A stretch of 64,000 nucleotides of DNA, from contig NZ_CP027433.1 in NCBI RefSeq assembly GCF_002993285.1, positions 3,942,486 through 4,006,485 of the forward strand. Reading direction: 5' to 3'. The DNA is from Gordonia iterans. GTDB lineage: Bacteria > Actinomycetota > Actinomycetes > Mycobacteriales > Mycobacteriaceae. Below are positions 63,995 to 64,000 of this stretch, piece after piece (within the stretch, counting starts at the first letter, position 1; the number at the start of each line of letters is the position of its first letter). Under the pieces are notes generated by a model. It did no database searches, was not told the DNA's origin, and was given only the letters and a program-made list of their open reading frames with translations. Made by a program: the position numbers and the translations under genes.

Positions 63995-64000
63995 GCTGGT

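Overview
The window is high-GC actinobacterial DNA. The left part carries an F420-dependent glucose-6-phosphate dehydrogenase, the L-rhamnose (rml) genes, a Pls/PosA-like peptide synthetase and leaderless start codons. The prophage lysin carries LGFP repeats, which are typical of mycolic-acid bacteria and their phages. Together these point to a mycolate actinobacterium such as Gordonia or a close relative; the genus is an inference.

Left half (1 to about 25.5 kb) is chromosome: a YhgE/Pip membrane protein cut by the window edge with a degenerate ABC ATPase; a HAD hydrolase and a Thr-rich membrane protein; fgd and a glutaryl-CoA-dehydrogenase-like enzyme separated by repeats; a large Pls/PosA-like synthetase coupled to a small membrane protein; an M1 aminopeptidase; two DUF1254/DUF1214 paralogues; a SulP transporter broken by one missing base; a GAP-family membrane protein; a MerR regulator with an aldo/keto reductase; rmlC-rmlA diverging from rmlB; galE; and an MFS transporter coupled to a GntR/FCD regulator. 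The intergenic regions hold several repeat families, including two related inverted-repeat elements.

Right half (25.56 kb to the end) is a siphovirus-type prophage lying directly 3' of an intact tRNA-Thr(CGT). Nearly all genes are on the minus strand and read from right to left: terminase small and large subunits, a cluster of tiny genes, portal, MuF-like minor head protein, maturation protease, capsid, major tail protein, connectors, tail chaperones, tape measure, tail-tip and glycine-rich tail proteins, a methyltransferase-nuclease accessory gene, lysin, holin and membrane proteins. The end next to the tRNA carries a serine integrase that lacks its catalytic domain. Two rightward genes begin near 63.35 kb from a divergent control region, so the early region and the other att site lie outside the window.

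Most notable: (1) a 22-nt element repeated five times ahead of the protease, capsid, major tail, tape-measure and lysin genes, able to form a small RNA hairpin; (2) near-identical promoters with palindromic -10 regions at 61.1 and 63.3 kb on opposite strands; (3) a MuF protein whose C-terminus resembles an EndoU-type nuclease toxin, followed by a small acidic gene that could be its immunity partner; (4) a methyltransferase fused to an Mrr-like nuclease domain with its own promoter and terminator; (5) the integrase with no catalytic domain. All calls come from reading the sequence; no database search was run.
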